DNA from: Cephalotus follicularis
Lineage: Eukaryota > Streptophyta > Magnoliopsida > Oxalidales > Cephalotaceae
Direction: 5' to 3'
NCBI GenBank assembly: GCA_001972305.1
Contig: BDDD01000271.1
Location: forward strand, 62,001-126,000
DNA: 64,000 nt
Part shown: positions 48,152 through 58,571 of the stretch, in pieces
Layout of the letters: every line of letters begins with the position of its first letter
Numbering within the stretch: position 1 is the stretch's first letter
Notes under the pieces: model-generated
Database searches by the model: none
What the model saw: only the letters and a program-made list of their open reading frames with translations
What the model was told of the DNA's origin: nothing
Translations under genes and position numbers: made by a program

Positions 48152-51131
48152 TATAATGCCCCAAACGCTAAGGGTCAACCCCCAAGGTTTGACACGCTAC
48201 TAACAGTATCATTCATTATCCAATATTCAGCGGAAATTAAAAAAATTTAACAATATAATAATGCATGTGGAATAAATCCAGTTAAATATCATTTGCGTGG
48301 ATAAACCTTGTGTTATACAATATTGTTCATAAAAGCTCTGCCACAAGTCGGCAGGTCATAAAACAAAAATACAATATAATTATACTCCTGTGTCGTTGAA
48401 CTGTAATAAGAGGGAGGAGACTCACCCGGGGTTTCAATCCACATCTTGCTACGAAGCTTCACCTGTACCTGACCCATTACATTAAAATGCAATGGGTCAT
48501 CGACCACTGGTCGTGTAGGAACTACCACCATGCATTTATGAATGCAAATGCAGAAAGCATATGCAATGCAAATGAGATGCAATAGTACAGTATAACACTT
48601 CATTCATTCGCTAGTAGCAGTCAATAACAGTACAATCCATTCTGTATCATTCCTTAACAGTCATTCATTCCATAATAGTCCTCAATAGCCATTAACAGTC
48701 ACTAACCGTCATAATAAATCCTCCCTCGGCATCCCTACTAAAGGAAGAGCAATAACGCACTCCAGATGTTAAGGCAGAGGAGCCGGGACAGGAATAATCA
48801 TTATATTTTAGGCAGACCGGTTCCTCGAGTTCCTCAGCTGTAGGAAGAGAAATATACGCGCTCTAGGCATTATAGGCAGAGGAGAGGAACATAAACATTA
48901 TATAGTATCAGCAACAATCATTCAATACACTATACAGTAATAATAACAGTAACAGTAACAGTCAGTGTGGCTCATCTCAGTCGGTGATCAGTCGGATCAT
49001 CTCAGTTGGTGATCCTACGACTCATCTCGGTCAGTGATCCATTGGGCTATCTCGGTGATCCTGTAGGGTCATCTCAAAGATAGCCTTGCCGGCTTATCTC
49101 AATCGGTGATCTGACGGCTCATCTCAATCGGTGATCATTCAGCTTATCTCAATTGGTGATCAAGCATAGTACAGTACATTGACACTACATTAATCAGTAC
49201 ATTAACACTACAGTAACAGTACAATACATTACACTACATGTCCATTCACTGTAGGGTCTGCCTTTTCACTATCTATTTCCCTACCTTCACATTATCCTTC
49301 ACTACACTTAACTTCCATTAATATAGTCCCGTTTTGCTACAAGAATCATTTATATATCATTGTGTTTATCACCCATACTGCCCTTATCATGTTTTACTCC
49401 ATTCATTTATTCATTCTATGGAGGCCAGGCCCAAGACCATCATACAAGCATAAGATGGCAGGCTTAGGCGCTGAATCCCGCTTAAAACGGTCAGCATTAG
49501 ACAAATAGCGTGCTTGGCGCCAATATCACAAACGCCTCGTTTCATGCACAATGCACACATAGGCAGCACGGGTGCGTCTCTTCTCGCCGCTCTCATATGG
49601 GTGCTAGGAGAGCTCTACCCATTACTTTTCATACCAGGCACGCATGGCACCTTAACACGTAGCTCCATGGCGCATCACCGTGGCATGTCACCTAGGAATA
49701 CTCAGTGGACAGTGAGGAGCTCGGTGTGGGTATCCATGGCACCTTAGGCCTGCGTGGGGTGCATGCAAGTGGTGCAGGGCAGAGGGCGGCTCGTTAGCAT
49801 TGGCGTTAAATGGCAGAGGATGAGCTCGGTAGCGTACATACCAGAGGATGATGGTGTCCCCTACACCTGGTCGTCGGGTGAGCTCGGCGGTGCGCATGGA
49901 AGAGGACGATGGCATCCCCGACAGTTGTCCTCGGCAGGGCACCTCGGGCATGTCACCTCGAGAGCATACAGAGGATGTCTCTATGGGCATTGCTCCACAG
50001 GCATGTCTCCTCCGGCGCATGCAGAGGATGGATCCACGGGCATTGCTCCACTGGCATTTCTCCTCGGCATTTTCTCCCCGGGCAATTCTCCTCGGGCAAT
50101 TCTCCCCAGGCATTTCTCCTCGGGCGTTTCTCCCCGGGCATTTCTCCCCAGGCATTTCTCCTCGAGCATTTCTGTAATCATGGCGCATGTAGAGGATGAT
50201 GGCTTCCTCTGCACTTGGTCTCTGTACGTTGCAGCAGCGGCCTCTGGCACAGGGTGTTGGTGAGACCTCAGCAGGCATCCTCTGCGATGTCATCCTGGCG
50301 CCTCCCAGGCACCTGCGTGGTGCACCTCTCCCTGTGACTTCAAAGTTGTGCTGCCCAGCTCAGCAAGGGCGCACAGCGGTGACGTCTAGCGCAGGACCCA
50401 GAGACACACGAAGGCGTGCATAGAGGAGAAGAGCATAGCACATTACTGGCACGCTAGGATATGTATCTTGGAGCCCAAATGCGTGCCAGACGACGCCGTA
50501 CATGCTTGGCGCATAAAATAAAGTATGGTGCATGATATTATATGCTTAAAACCATTCTCCTCATTTCCACACTAAGACACAATATAAATATATTTATACT
50601 CGCCTCACATTCACTAGACCCACAGGATGAATTTCATCCAGTACACATCAACATTCTAAATTATAATTAACAAGGGAGTGCCGATAAGAGATCCTACCTC
50701 AACTGGTGAGATTGCAGCGTTTCCTTTGTTGCTCGGCAAAATTCCTCACGTGCTCCTCCATCTTCCATTGCACCTTCCTTTTCCACGTTGCTTGCTCCTT
50801 ATCCATTGCACCTTCCTTTCTTTCTCTCCTTTAATCCAATTTTGGCCCAACATCAATTTCCCTTCATTATAACAATTAGTCCATTTTACCAATTATCTAT
50901 TCAAGGCCCAAAACTTCCTTCTCCAATTAGTATAAATTGGGCCCAATATAAATAACACCACTTGGGCTCAAAATACCATCTCTTCCCAAATTACTATTTA
51001 CACCCAATTCTCCTTTAAACAATTCGGTCCAAAATGTCATTTACCCATTAACTCGATTTCCAATCCAATAACAGTATGCATTTTGAGCCCAATTTCCACT
51101 TCTCAATTATATATAAATTTCGGGTACTACA
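48152..51131 (-). mobile_element. Element G 5' LTR (right copy)
   Basis: 2980 bp, from TATAATGCC (first G changed) to CGGGTACTACA. Contains the 25-bp (48970-49166) and 15-bp (50038-50172) repeats; 50176-50810 differs from the left copy. Confidence 0.85.
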
Positions 51132-51136
51132 GATGG

Positions 51137-51950
51137 TATCTTGAGATTTCGGGGACGGGTATGTCTTCTGGATGAACACGGATTGAAGAGTGCGTTGCTT
51201 GACAAGGCTCACAAATCCCGGTATAGCATACATCCGGGTAGCACAAAGATGTACCAAGATATGAAACAAATGCACTGGTGGTCTGGTATGAAACGGGAGA
51301 TTGCTGAGTATGTAGCCAAATGTTACACTTGTCAGAGAGTCAAGGCTTAACACCAGAGACCAGCGGGATCGTTGCAGCCTTTGCCGATTGCAGAGTGGAA
51401 GTGGGAACATGTGAGTATGGACTTTGTTTTTGGATTTCCTTTGACTAGGCATCGTCATAATACTGTGTGGGTGATTGTTGACAGGCTCACAAAATCCACC
51501 CACTTTCTGCCGACGCATGTTACTGACTCAGCGAGCAAGTTGGCTTGTCTATTCATAAAGGAGATTGTGAGGCTGCAGGGTGTTCTGGTGAGGATCGTCT
51601 GTAAAAGAGATGGGATTTTCACTTCTAACTTTTGGAAGAGATTTCAGACAGCCTTTGGGACCAAGCTGAACCTCAGCACAGCTTTTCACCCATAGACCGA
51701 TGGGCGGTCAGACCGTACCATCCAGACCTTGGAGGATATGTTTCGAGCCTGTGTTATCAACTTTACTGGTACTTGGGAGGACCATATTCCTCTGATAGAG
51801 TTTTCATATAACAACAGCTATCACTCCAGTATATGTATGGCACCGTACGAGGCTCTGTATGGAGGAAGTGTAGATCACCCATTTGTTGGGATGAGGTTGG
51901 TGAGCGACCGTTGCTTGGGTCGGATCTAGTGTAGGAGACTTCTGAGAAGG
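51137..51950 (+). pseudogene. Element F integrase core
   Basis: Zinc domain: AHKSRYSIHPGSTKMYQDM ... CYTC (HHCC complete). Core: VSMDFVFGFP (first Asp) and CKRDGIFTSNFW (second Asp). The third residue reads DGRSDRTIQT, with Asp where family members have Glu. Stops TAA 51348 and TAG 51693 lie in the same frame; a frameshift near 51880 follows NNSYHSSI. Confidence 0.88.
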
Positions 51951-52456
51951 TCAAATTTATCAAGGAGAAGCTACTTGCGGCACAAAGCCGACAGAGGAGC
52001 TATGCCGACAGTGTCAATAGGAGACCATGGACTTTCGATGTTGGTGATCTTGTGTTTTTAAAGGTTTCACAATGGAAGGGCGTGCAAAGATTTGGGGAAA
52101 AGGGCAAGTTAGCTCCGCACTATATTGGTCCTATTGAGATTCTGGTGAGAGTTGGGGAGGTAGCCTATCAACTTGCTTTACCTCTCACACTGTCAAATGT
52201 GCATGATGTCTTCCATGTGTCTATGTTGAGGAGATATATCCGAGACCCATCGGATATCTTGGATTATGATTCGGTTCCTATGCGAGATCACCCTTCTTAC
52301 GAGGAGTTGCAGGTGCGGATTCTGGTCTGGAAGACACAAGTATTGAGGAAACAAACCATTCCGATGGTCAAGGTTCAGTGGCAGTGCCACCAACCGGATG
52401 AAGCAACCTGGGAACGCGAGGGGGACATTAGGGAATGTTACCCCCACTTGTTCTAG
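51951..52456 (+). pseudogene. Element F integrase C-terminus and chromodomain-like tail
   Basis: VKFIKEKLLAAQSRQRSYAD, FDVGDLVFLKVSQWKGVQRF, GKLAPHYIGPIEIL (GPY/F-type module), VFHVSMLRRYI, then SYEELQVRILVWKTQVLRKQ and PDEATWEREGDIRECYPHLF, ending in TAG. The tail fits a chromodomain-like targeting module of Tekay/Del chromoviruses; such tails direct integration to heterochromatin. Open from 52052. Confidence 0.85.
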
Positions 52457-52491
52457 TGTTATCTTAATTTAGAGGACGAAATTTCTTGAAT

Positions 52492-52500
52492 AAGGAGTGG
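52492..52500 (+). other. Polypurine tract of F
   Basis: AAGGAGTGG, one base before TGTAACGC of the 3' LTR. Confidence 0.75.
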
Positions 52501-52501
52501 A

Positions 52502-55242
52502 TGTAACGCTCGAGAATTTCACATAATGTAATATTTTAATTCCTGATGTAATTTCATGTGTGAAATTAATAAGAATGGCAGAATTCCTAACTTTGATGAT
52601 GTTTTCCCATTTATAAAGTTTGTACGTGTGTGAAGGAATTTCAAAAGGTTACTTGGCTTTAATATTGAAAATTTGGGCCAAAGCGTCGACGCCTTGATAG
52701 CCAAAATGCATGTTTAAACTTAATGCCTAAAACGTTTGCCAATAGAACAAACGCTTTAAGCGCTGATGCTTAAAGATTAGCGTCGGCGCTTTGTGTCTAA
52801 CATCAGACACGTTTGAGCAGGCAGGAATGTGTCACATGGGGGCATGTTAGTGCCACTCTTCAGGCACCTTCACATGCAGTATGTGACGTGTTATGCATGC
52901 ACTATGATTCCCTGACTTGCCAGGACTAAAAATAACTGAAGAGAGAAGACATGTGAGGGTGCATGCATGGATGGAACAAGAGAGAAGACACCTGGTGAGC
53001 CATGCAACCAGGTGTGAAGAGAATATGAGTTCATACATTTATGCAGATGGAAACAAAATTCTGACTAGATAAAAACACTCCTCTCTCTTTATCTCTTCCA
53101 CGAAATTGCTGAAGAGAAAGGAACACAGTGAGAAACAAAGAAACTAGAGAGTGAGAGGGAGAGGGAGATCATATTCCTCCATTATTCAACAAAGGGAGAA
53201 AACTTGGAACATGGATTGGAGTTGTTCGCTTGAACTGGGAGCGACCAAACCGAACCTATGAGCTCAAGTTACTGGATATTCGGACTTAAAGAGGTGGACA
53301 TTCGGTTTCTAACTTGAAACCAGAGGTAGGGGATATTTTATATATGGTGATTTGAGTTCACCAATAATGCTTTGTTCATAACTGGAAAGCATGAATTCCA
53401 TGACTGTTCTAGCCTGATTTGAACTACGGGTTTGATGTTGTGACATGCTTGATGTGTAAACTGTTCTTGCATATTGATTCCTGAGTGTATACTTGACTGG
53501 ATTGCATGTTGGTTGAGGTTGAATCCTACTGGTTTATGTTGAAGGAAAGAGATAACAATTATGGGCACTAAACCGTCGACGCTCACGAGGTAAGCGTTGA
53601 CGCTTTGGAGTGAAACGTGGGATTATTACTGAATGTACGTTAGACATCAACGCTAAGGTAAAGCGTTGATACCATGGTTCTTTCGTGTGAGTATGGACGT
53701 TTTGCACGTCGACGCTTAAGGTCCCTACCTTAAAGCGTCGACGCTTGGAGTAAAACGATGGCGCCAGGGTTCCCTTCCTTGAGCGTTAATGCGTTTGAGT
53801 TGAACATCGATGCCTAAAGACTATTGGAAAGCGTTGATGCTAAGTGTTGAGCATCGACTCTTAGAGGACATAAGCATCGACGCCTTGAGGTTAAACGTCG
53901 ATGCTTTAACACACTGTTTTGAGTATTTTCGCGTAAACGACTTACGAAAACCCCGAATTGAGCCTAGATACATTAGAGCATATGTTTGCATTGCATCTTG
54001 AACTGTTACTTGAACTGAATATTGAAATGTGGTTGATTTCTAGATGTGTTTTAGAAATACTTGCATGATTTTAAATAAATCATTATTTGTGCGAAAATGT
54101 ATAGTGACTAAATGTATATTTTCGAATAACTGGGGAAGTATTTCCAATGGTTGTGAGCTGTTTAAAAGTTCTATACGAAGGAAATGTATATTTGACTAAA
54201 TGTATATTTTTGAATAACTAGGAAGTATTTCCAACGCTTGTGGACTGTTTATGAGATTTTCTATGTAAAGAAATGTATGATTTCACGTGTTTAAAATTTT
54301 TCTAAACGACTTGGAAAAATGGATCGTAATATATATTTAACATGTATATTTGATCAAGTAATTACTATTTATGAATTTCTTGACTTGTAATGTGCTTGTT
54401 ACTATTGTCGTACTAGTTGCGTGGTGGAGTTGCCATGGTTGGCTAGTGACGGGTTGACCCTAGGAGCCAGGAGTTGGCTAGGGAACTCACTGTGATTGCT
54501 TAGCCGCCGTGCTAAGTAACATGTACTGTTGACATAATTCGAGCCGTCCCTAGCCGGGGCTGAGGTATGAGTGTGCGATGTTGGGGCTAGGAGTTGGCGA
54601 CGATCTCGTACGTACTGCTTGTATTGCCTGTTCCTATGCGGACATTACTGTTCTCATGTTGATGTAGCCCTGGTCGGGTTACCCCTGTACTGTGAATATA
54701 CATATAGATATATATGTATATACTGTTATCTATATTGTACTGCATCACTGTGCATACACTCATGGCATTCATTATTCTTGACCGTGAATTGTTTATATAA
54801 ACTTCTCTACTTAGCCTAGTCAGGACAAAGGCTAACCCCCTACAATTTCAGATTGATGCAGTTGTTTGGATATGGATCAGCATGGATCAGGAGCAAGTTG
54901 TAATAATGTCTTTATTTTGAATTGTAATCTTTTGGATATTGCTGAGCTAGTTCTGTATTAAGTGGTGGTTGTACACCGTACTTTTGGCTTACATGTTTTA
55001 CGTCGTTAATGGATAATGTTTTAATCATGCTCCATTTTGTGGGTAGTTAAACTGGATTATTGTATTGGTTTAAGTATTTGGTAACACGTAGTATGGGATA
55101 CGTGTTACATTAATGTGTCGGCTTATATTAATTGCTTCCGCTATGAGTTTAAAGTTTTAAATTTTATCGTAAATTTCATAAGTCAGATTTATATGTTGAT
55201 TGCCACCACTATTTATGTCATTTGTGAAAACGGGGTGTGACA
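52502..55242 (+). mobile_element. Element F 3' LTR
   Basis: 2741 bp, collinear with the 5' LTR, ends GGTGTGACA. Palindrome arrays at 52682-52796 and 53573-53911. Confidence 0.92.
53573..53911. repeat. GCGTCGACGC palindrome array in F 3' LTR
   Basis: Same layout as 38935-39266; individual copies differ by CG to TG/CA changes (for example ACGTCGACGCT against ACATCAACGCT). Confidence 0.85.
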
Positions 55243-55247
55243 ATGCA

Positions 55248-55500
55248 CCCGTGCACTCTCCCTCTTTCCTTTATTCATTTGCTTCCTTTCTTGGTATTCA
55301 CCAGCAAAATAGTATGGTCAGGGTCCCGTTTATTCCACACATTGCAATATTAATTATCCAAACGGCCACTAAAATAATCGCAATAATAATGCGAACATAG
55401 GGCCTTACTGTCATGCATTAAAAATAGGCTTTGTGGGCCATTTTGGGCTTTAAAACCGCGGGCTCCAATGCGCAATGCCTTTTATTGATTCGGGTCTCCA
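55248..55500 (-). mobile_element. H, right piece
   Basis: Non-coding end of H; finishes CGGGTCTCCA, then TCGAC. GGGCCATTTTGGGCTT-type stretches resemble the LTR end of G. Confidence 0.75.
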
Positions 55501-55505
55501 TCGAC

Positions 55506-55589
55506 TTGTCACAGTCATACACTGTGCGAGTATCACAATAATTATTTATGAAATTTTGAGCACTAGATCAATGCTTAACATGGCGTTGC
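55506..55589 (-). mobile_element. J3, middle piece
   Basis: Short remnant of J3 between H and K. The last five bases, GTTGC, are duplicated after K. Confidence 0.7.
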
Positions 55590-56956
55590 TGTAACACCCC
55601 CGATGGTGGGAGCCCTTACAGGTCATAATACCAAACTGAAACATAACGGAAATCTAAACAAAAGACTGATACAAAACGGATGTGGTGGTCTGAAAGCATA
55701 TCTTATAATAAACTGACATAAAACAGAGTCTGAAAATTTAACCAATCATAAATAAAAACGTATCATAATCCGATATCCAATTACTGAAATCATAGCCGAA
55801 ACAAAACCAAAATCTGAAACTGTTTTTAACGAAAACTAATCTGATCCTACTGGAAAACACAAGAACCAACTCCTAGCTGATCCTCTGACAAGGGGGTAAC
55901 TCTCATCACACATTTCCCCCATCCTTCCAAAAACCTGCCGCATGGAAACAAAAACGCGGCTGAGCAAACCTCAGTTGGATAAGGAATTAAAACAATAAAC
56001 GATAAGCAAAATATCTTGAACTTAAAACATTGTAAATATTCTTTAAAATGAAAAGCAGGATATTTAAAAGCGAGCAGTTATAAAATCATCATAACTTTAC
56101 GAAAAGCAGAATATCATAATTCAAAACATTATCTAATTTCATAATTCCATAACAGAGAATTTCTGACATACATAAATATATAGGTGCAAGGGGTTCGCAA
56201 GGCCCACATGCTCTGACGGAAAAGTCGTGTATGGCACTACACAAACAATCCCAAATACTGAATTCCTGAATTTTTGAATTCTGACAATAACTAGAGTATA
56301 CTCATACGCCTCAAAAGGATCCATATCCTACCCTCAGGATACACATTTGAAAGAGACGCCGTAGACCGATCACACCGCCAAGGTAGGTGTCATGTCGTCC
56401 GTGCCAAAGAACATGCCTATGATACCTCATAGGTAGGGTTTTTCTCTGTATGTTATTATGCTAAAACATTGTTTTAATCTAAAACAATTTTAATAATTTT
56501 CTAAACAATTTCTGGATCTTATCTGAAAACAAAATCTTAACTGTATCTGAAGTTAACATACTCCGAAAATGGAAGCCATGTTAATATTTTTGATATTGAA
56601 AAACACGCATATCAAAACCAATATCCGATGTAACAATACTAAAGTTCATTCAATAAAATTATTATCAGAATGAGAAATATCCGTATCAATTAAAATTTAT
56701 ATTCCGAATAAAACCAGGAACATATCGATAATAACATAAATCCGTACAAAATCATCATTTAATGAAAGTTTAATCGAAGGAGTACCAAAGAACGAAGAAT
56801 CCGTACCTTAGCTGATCGAAAAATCTAAACAAACACGAATACTGGACAAAAGTATCCTAGAGTGTCCTAAACTTCACCAGGAATGATATAAAGACCTAAA
56901 CATATGAGTCCAAACATCACATAACATAAAAAGTAGCAAACATCAAAACTTCCATA

Positions 56957-57092
56957 AAGCGTCGACAGTTTGTTCTTAGGCGTCGACGGTTTAATCGTAC
57001 AAAAGGACAAAGCGTCGAGCAAAGAGTCGACTGACCAAAGCACAAACCAGCACAAAGCGGCGACGCTCACGGAATAAGCGTCGACGGTTTGC
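56957..57092. repeat. Palindrome array 1 in K
   Basis: GCGTCGACAGTTT, GCGTCGACGGTTT (twice), GCGGCGACGCTCACGG and partial copies. Confidence 0.75.
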
Positions 57093-57837
57093 GTCAGACA
57101 CAGAATACCAATGCAGAAAGAATTTCCAATTTCATGAACAATTCGGATTTTTCATATTCAGAAGTTATAAAAGCAATAACCAAACTTAAAAACATGTCAT
57201 ATGAGCCTGTAATTATCAGCATGGTGATTATAAACACGAAATCATGAAAATAACAAGTTTAGCATAGTGTGTTCATGTCAAAATATGGTTTTAAAATAGT
57301 TTACAAAATCATGAACTATAATCTGATTTTTCTTGTGTATAATCCGTAAAACAGTAATATATATATATATACATACATACGTCAATAACATGATTTCTTG
57401 TTTTTAATCATCAGTATTACAATTTATGCATAAAACCCATGAACATATATTAGCAGAAATTTAGTTTCAACAGGCTTCTAAAAACATGATCGAAATCAAA
57501 TTATAGTCGGTTTTAATACAAATTAAAAGATGATATACAAACTACATAGCTTTCGTTTAGAAATTACCTCCAGAAAACGTCGAAATCGATGCAGAAATGA
57601 CTTGCAAAATTGCTGTTCGTTTGTAAAAATATGCATATATGAGTTTTCTTTCAAATTGATACTTAGATTTTTAAAACCAGAAAAACGAGTAAAAATAATC
57701 GTAAATCGTGCATCTAATGAGTTTTCTTTTCTTGCAGATTCGGCTTCAAACAAAGAAGGAAAATCAGATCAACAAAAATGGCAAAAACCTCTCTTTCCTT
57801 AAACATGTCACCATCCAAACTGGTATGGAAAGCCGAC

Positions 57838-57976
57838 TAAAGCGTCGACTATTTACTTAAAGCATCGACGGTTAAGCACTTAAATACAAAACGCGTCGAT
57901 GTCACACGTTTAGGCGTCAACGTGTCACACAACAGCCAAAGCGTCGACAGTTCTAATGAGAGCGTCAGCGCTTTGT
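57838..57976. repeat. Palindrome array 2 in K
   Basis: GCGTCGACTATTT, GCATCGACGGTTA, GCGTCGATGTC, GCGTCAACGTG, GCGTCGACAGTT and GCGTCAGCGCTTTG, each about 20-30 bp apart. Confidence 0.75.
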
Positions 57977-58110
57977 GCCCAGAAAAAAAAATAAAAAAAA
58001 TTCAAACTACAAATCAAAGAGGTCCACAACCCATACCATAAATCAAAATGTATAATCCAAACAATTAAACATATAAACATGTCAACATAGAAACGGGATA
58101 TTATAGTTGC

Positions 58111-58566
58111 CATCTTCCTCATTGCACGTTAACATTTAGCTACTATCCAATTTGTGCACTTTCGGCGTTGACGTCTTGATTATGGCGTTGATGCCAAAAA
58201 ATTAAATTCCTAGCACGTTGACGCCAAATGGATTGGTGTTGACGAAAATTATGAGACTGGAAATTTGTTCCAAGCTGAAATGTAAAGCATCGACGCTTCC
58301 TTTGAAACAGTCAGTGCTTAAGAGTTAGGCATCGACGCTTAAAGTCTAGGCGTTGACGCTTTGCTCTGTTTTCCACAGAATTTTGTCAATTCTTCAATCT
58401 TTAATCACCTTGCTCTCAATTTATGCCAATTTGACTCGTGTTTCTGAATTTTGATCTTTTTGGCATTTTTTCCTGAAAGTCAATCAAACACAACCAAAGT
58501 AATATGTTCAAAGCATAAAAATACAATAATTAACTCATTAAAAAGAATTAATCTGTATGCTCAACA
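58111..58566 (-). mobile_element. J3, right piece
   Basis: Palindromes at about 58155, 58183, 58214, 58288, 58327 and 58350, followed by the J-family end (TGATCTTTTTGGCATT ... AAAGCATAAAAATAC ... GCTCAACA). Confidence 0.8.
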
Positions 58567-58571
58567 CTAAC

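Larger units (their letters stand above)
43940..51131 (-). mobile_element. Element G: non-coding long-LTR retrotransposon inserted in F
   Basis: Flanked by GATGG (43935-43939 and 51132-51136). Two direct LTR copies: 43940 to about 46842 and 48152-51131. GCTCTGATACAA (48136-48147), beside the right copy, is the complement of a tRNA-Met primer site, so G runs on the minus strand with its 5' LTR at right. Only about 1.3 kb lies between the LTRs and shows no gag or pol. It is therefore non-autonomous, of the LARD kind. LTRs resemble H and, at their ends, K. Confidence 0.88.
37842..55242 (+). mobile_element. Element F: Ty3/gypsy chromovirus-like retrotransposon (Tekay/Del type)
   Basis: LTRs 37842-40586 and 52502-55242 start TGTAACGC and end GGTGTGACA; flanks are ATGCG (37837-37841) and ATGCA (55243-55247), 4 of 5 identical. 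Primer site of tRNA-Met type. Order gag-PR-RT-RH-IN is Gypsy. The tail after integrase reads like a chromodomain (SYEELQVRIL ... ATWEREGDIRE), which with LTRs near 2.7 kb suggests the Tekay/Del lineage. Element G interrupts the RNase H-integrase interval. LTRs look about 88% alike by eye, so F is older than C. Confidence 0.9.
23515..55500 (-). mobile_element. H: solo LTR of a Gypsy-type element (split by C and F)
   Basis: It starts TGTCGCGTCCC and ends CGGGTCTCCA, flanked by TCGAC on both sides (23510-23514 and 55501-55505). Own sequence is 23515-24740, 35818-37841 and 55248-55500, about 3.5 kb once C and F are removed. Both ends resemble the LTRs of G (TGTAACGC ... CGGGTACTACA), and the GACCCATT...AATGGGTC block near 24063 is shared with G at 44243. 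No internal region is present. Orientation is taken from the similarity to G. Confidence 0.82.
55590..58105 (-). mobile_element. K: solo LTR of a Gypsy-type element
   Basis: 2516 bp, starts TGTAACACCCC and ends CGGGATATTATA (expected final CA changed to TA). Flanked by GTTGC (55585-55589 and 58106-58110). The ends and the GCGGCTGAGCAAACCTCAGT block (complement of the F motif near 40150) point to a Tekay-like LTR in minus orientation. No internal region. Confidence 0.82.
22966..58566 (-). mobile_element. J3: solo LTR of the J family holding the whole nest
   Basis: Ends are TGCAATCAC (22966) and GCTCAACA (58566), flanked by the 5-bp duplication CTAAC (22961-22965 and 58567-58571). Own sequence remains in three pieces: 22966-23514, 55506-55589 and 58111-58566, about 1.09 kb after removing H and K. 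The right end aligns with J1 (AAGCATAAAAATA ... TATGCTAAACA) and the pieces carry the same palindrome array. It is shorter than J1 and J2 and lacks the 51-bp repeat, so it is a deleted variant. Confidence 0.8.

Noticed and set aside
49688-50293. Long minus-strand open frame (201 codons) with PGEKCPGRNARGEM-like repeats, and its counterparts at 45506-45868, 49754-50263 and 49848-50177
   Set aside because: Produced by a 15-bp tandem repeat that is open in several frames on both strands; no domain, and copy number differs between LTRs.
43940-51131. G first read as a plus-strand element because it starts TGTAACGC like F
   Set aside because: The primer-site complement beside the right LTR shows minus orientation.
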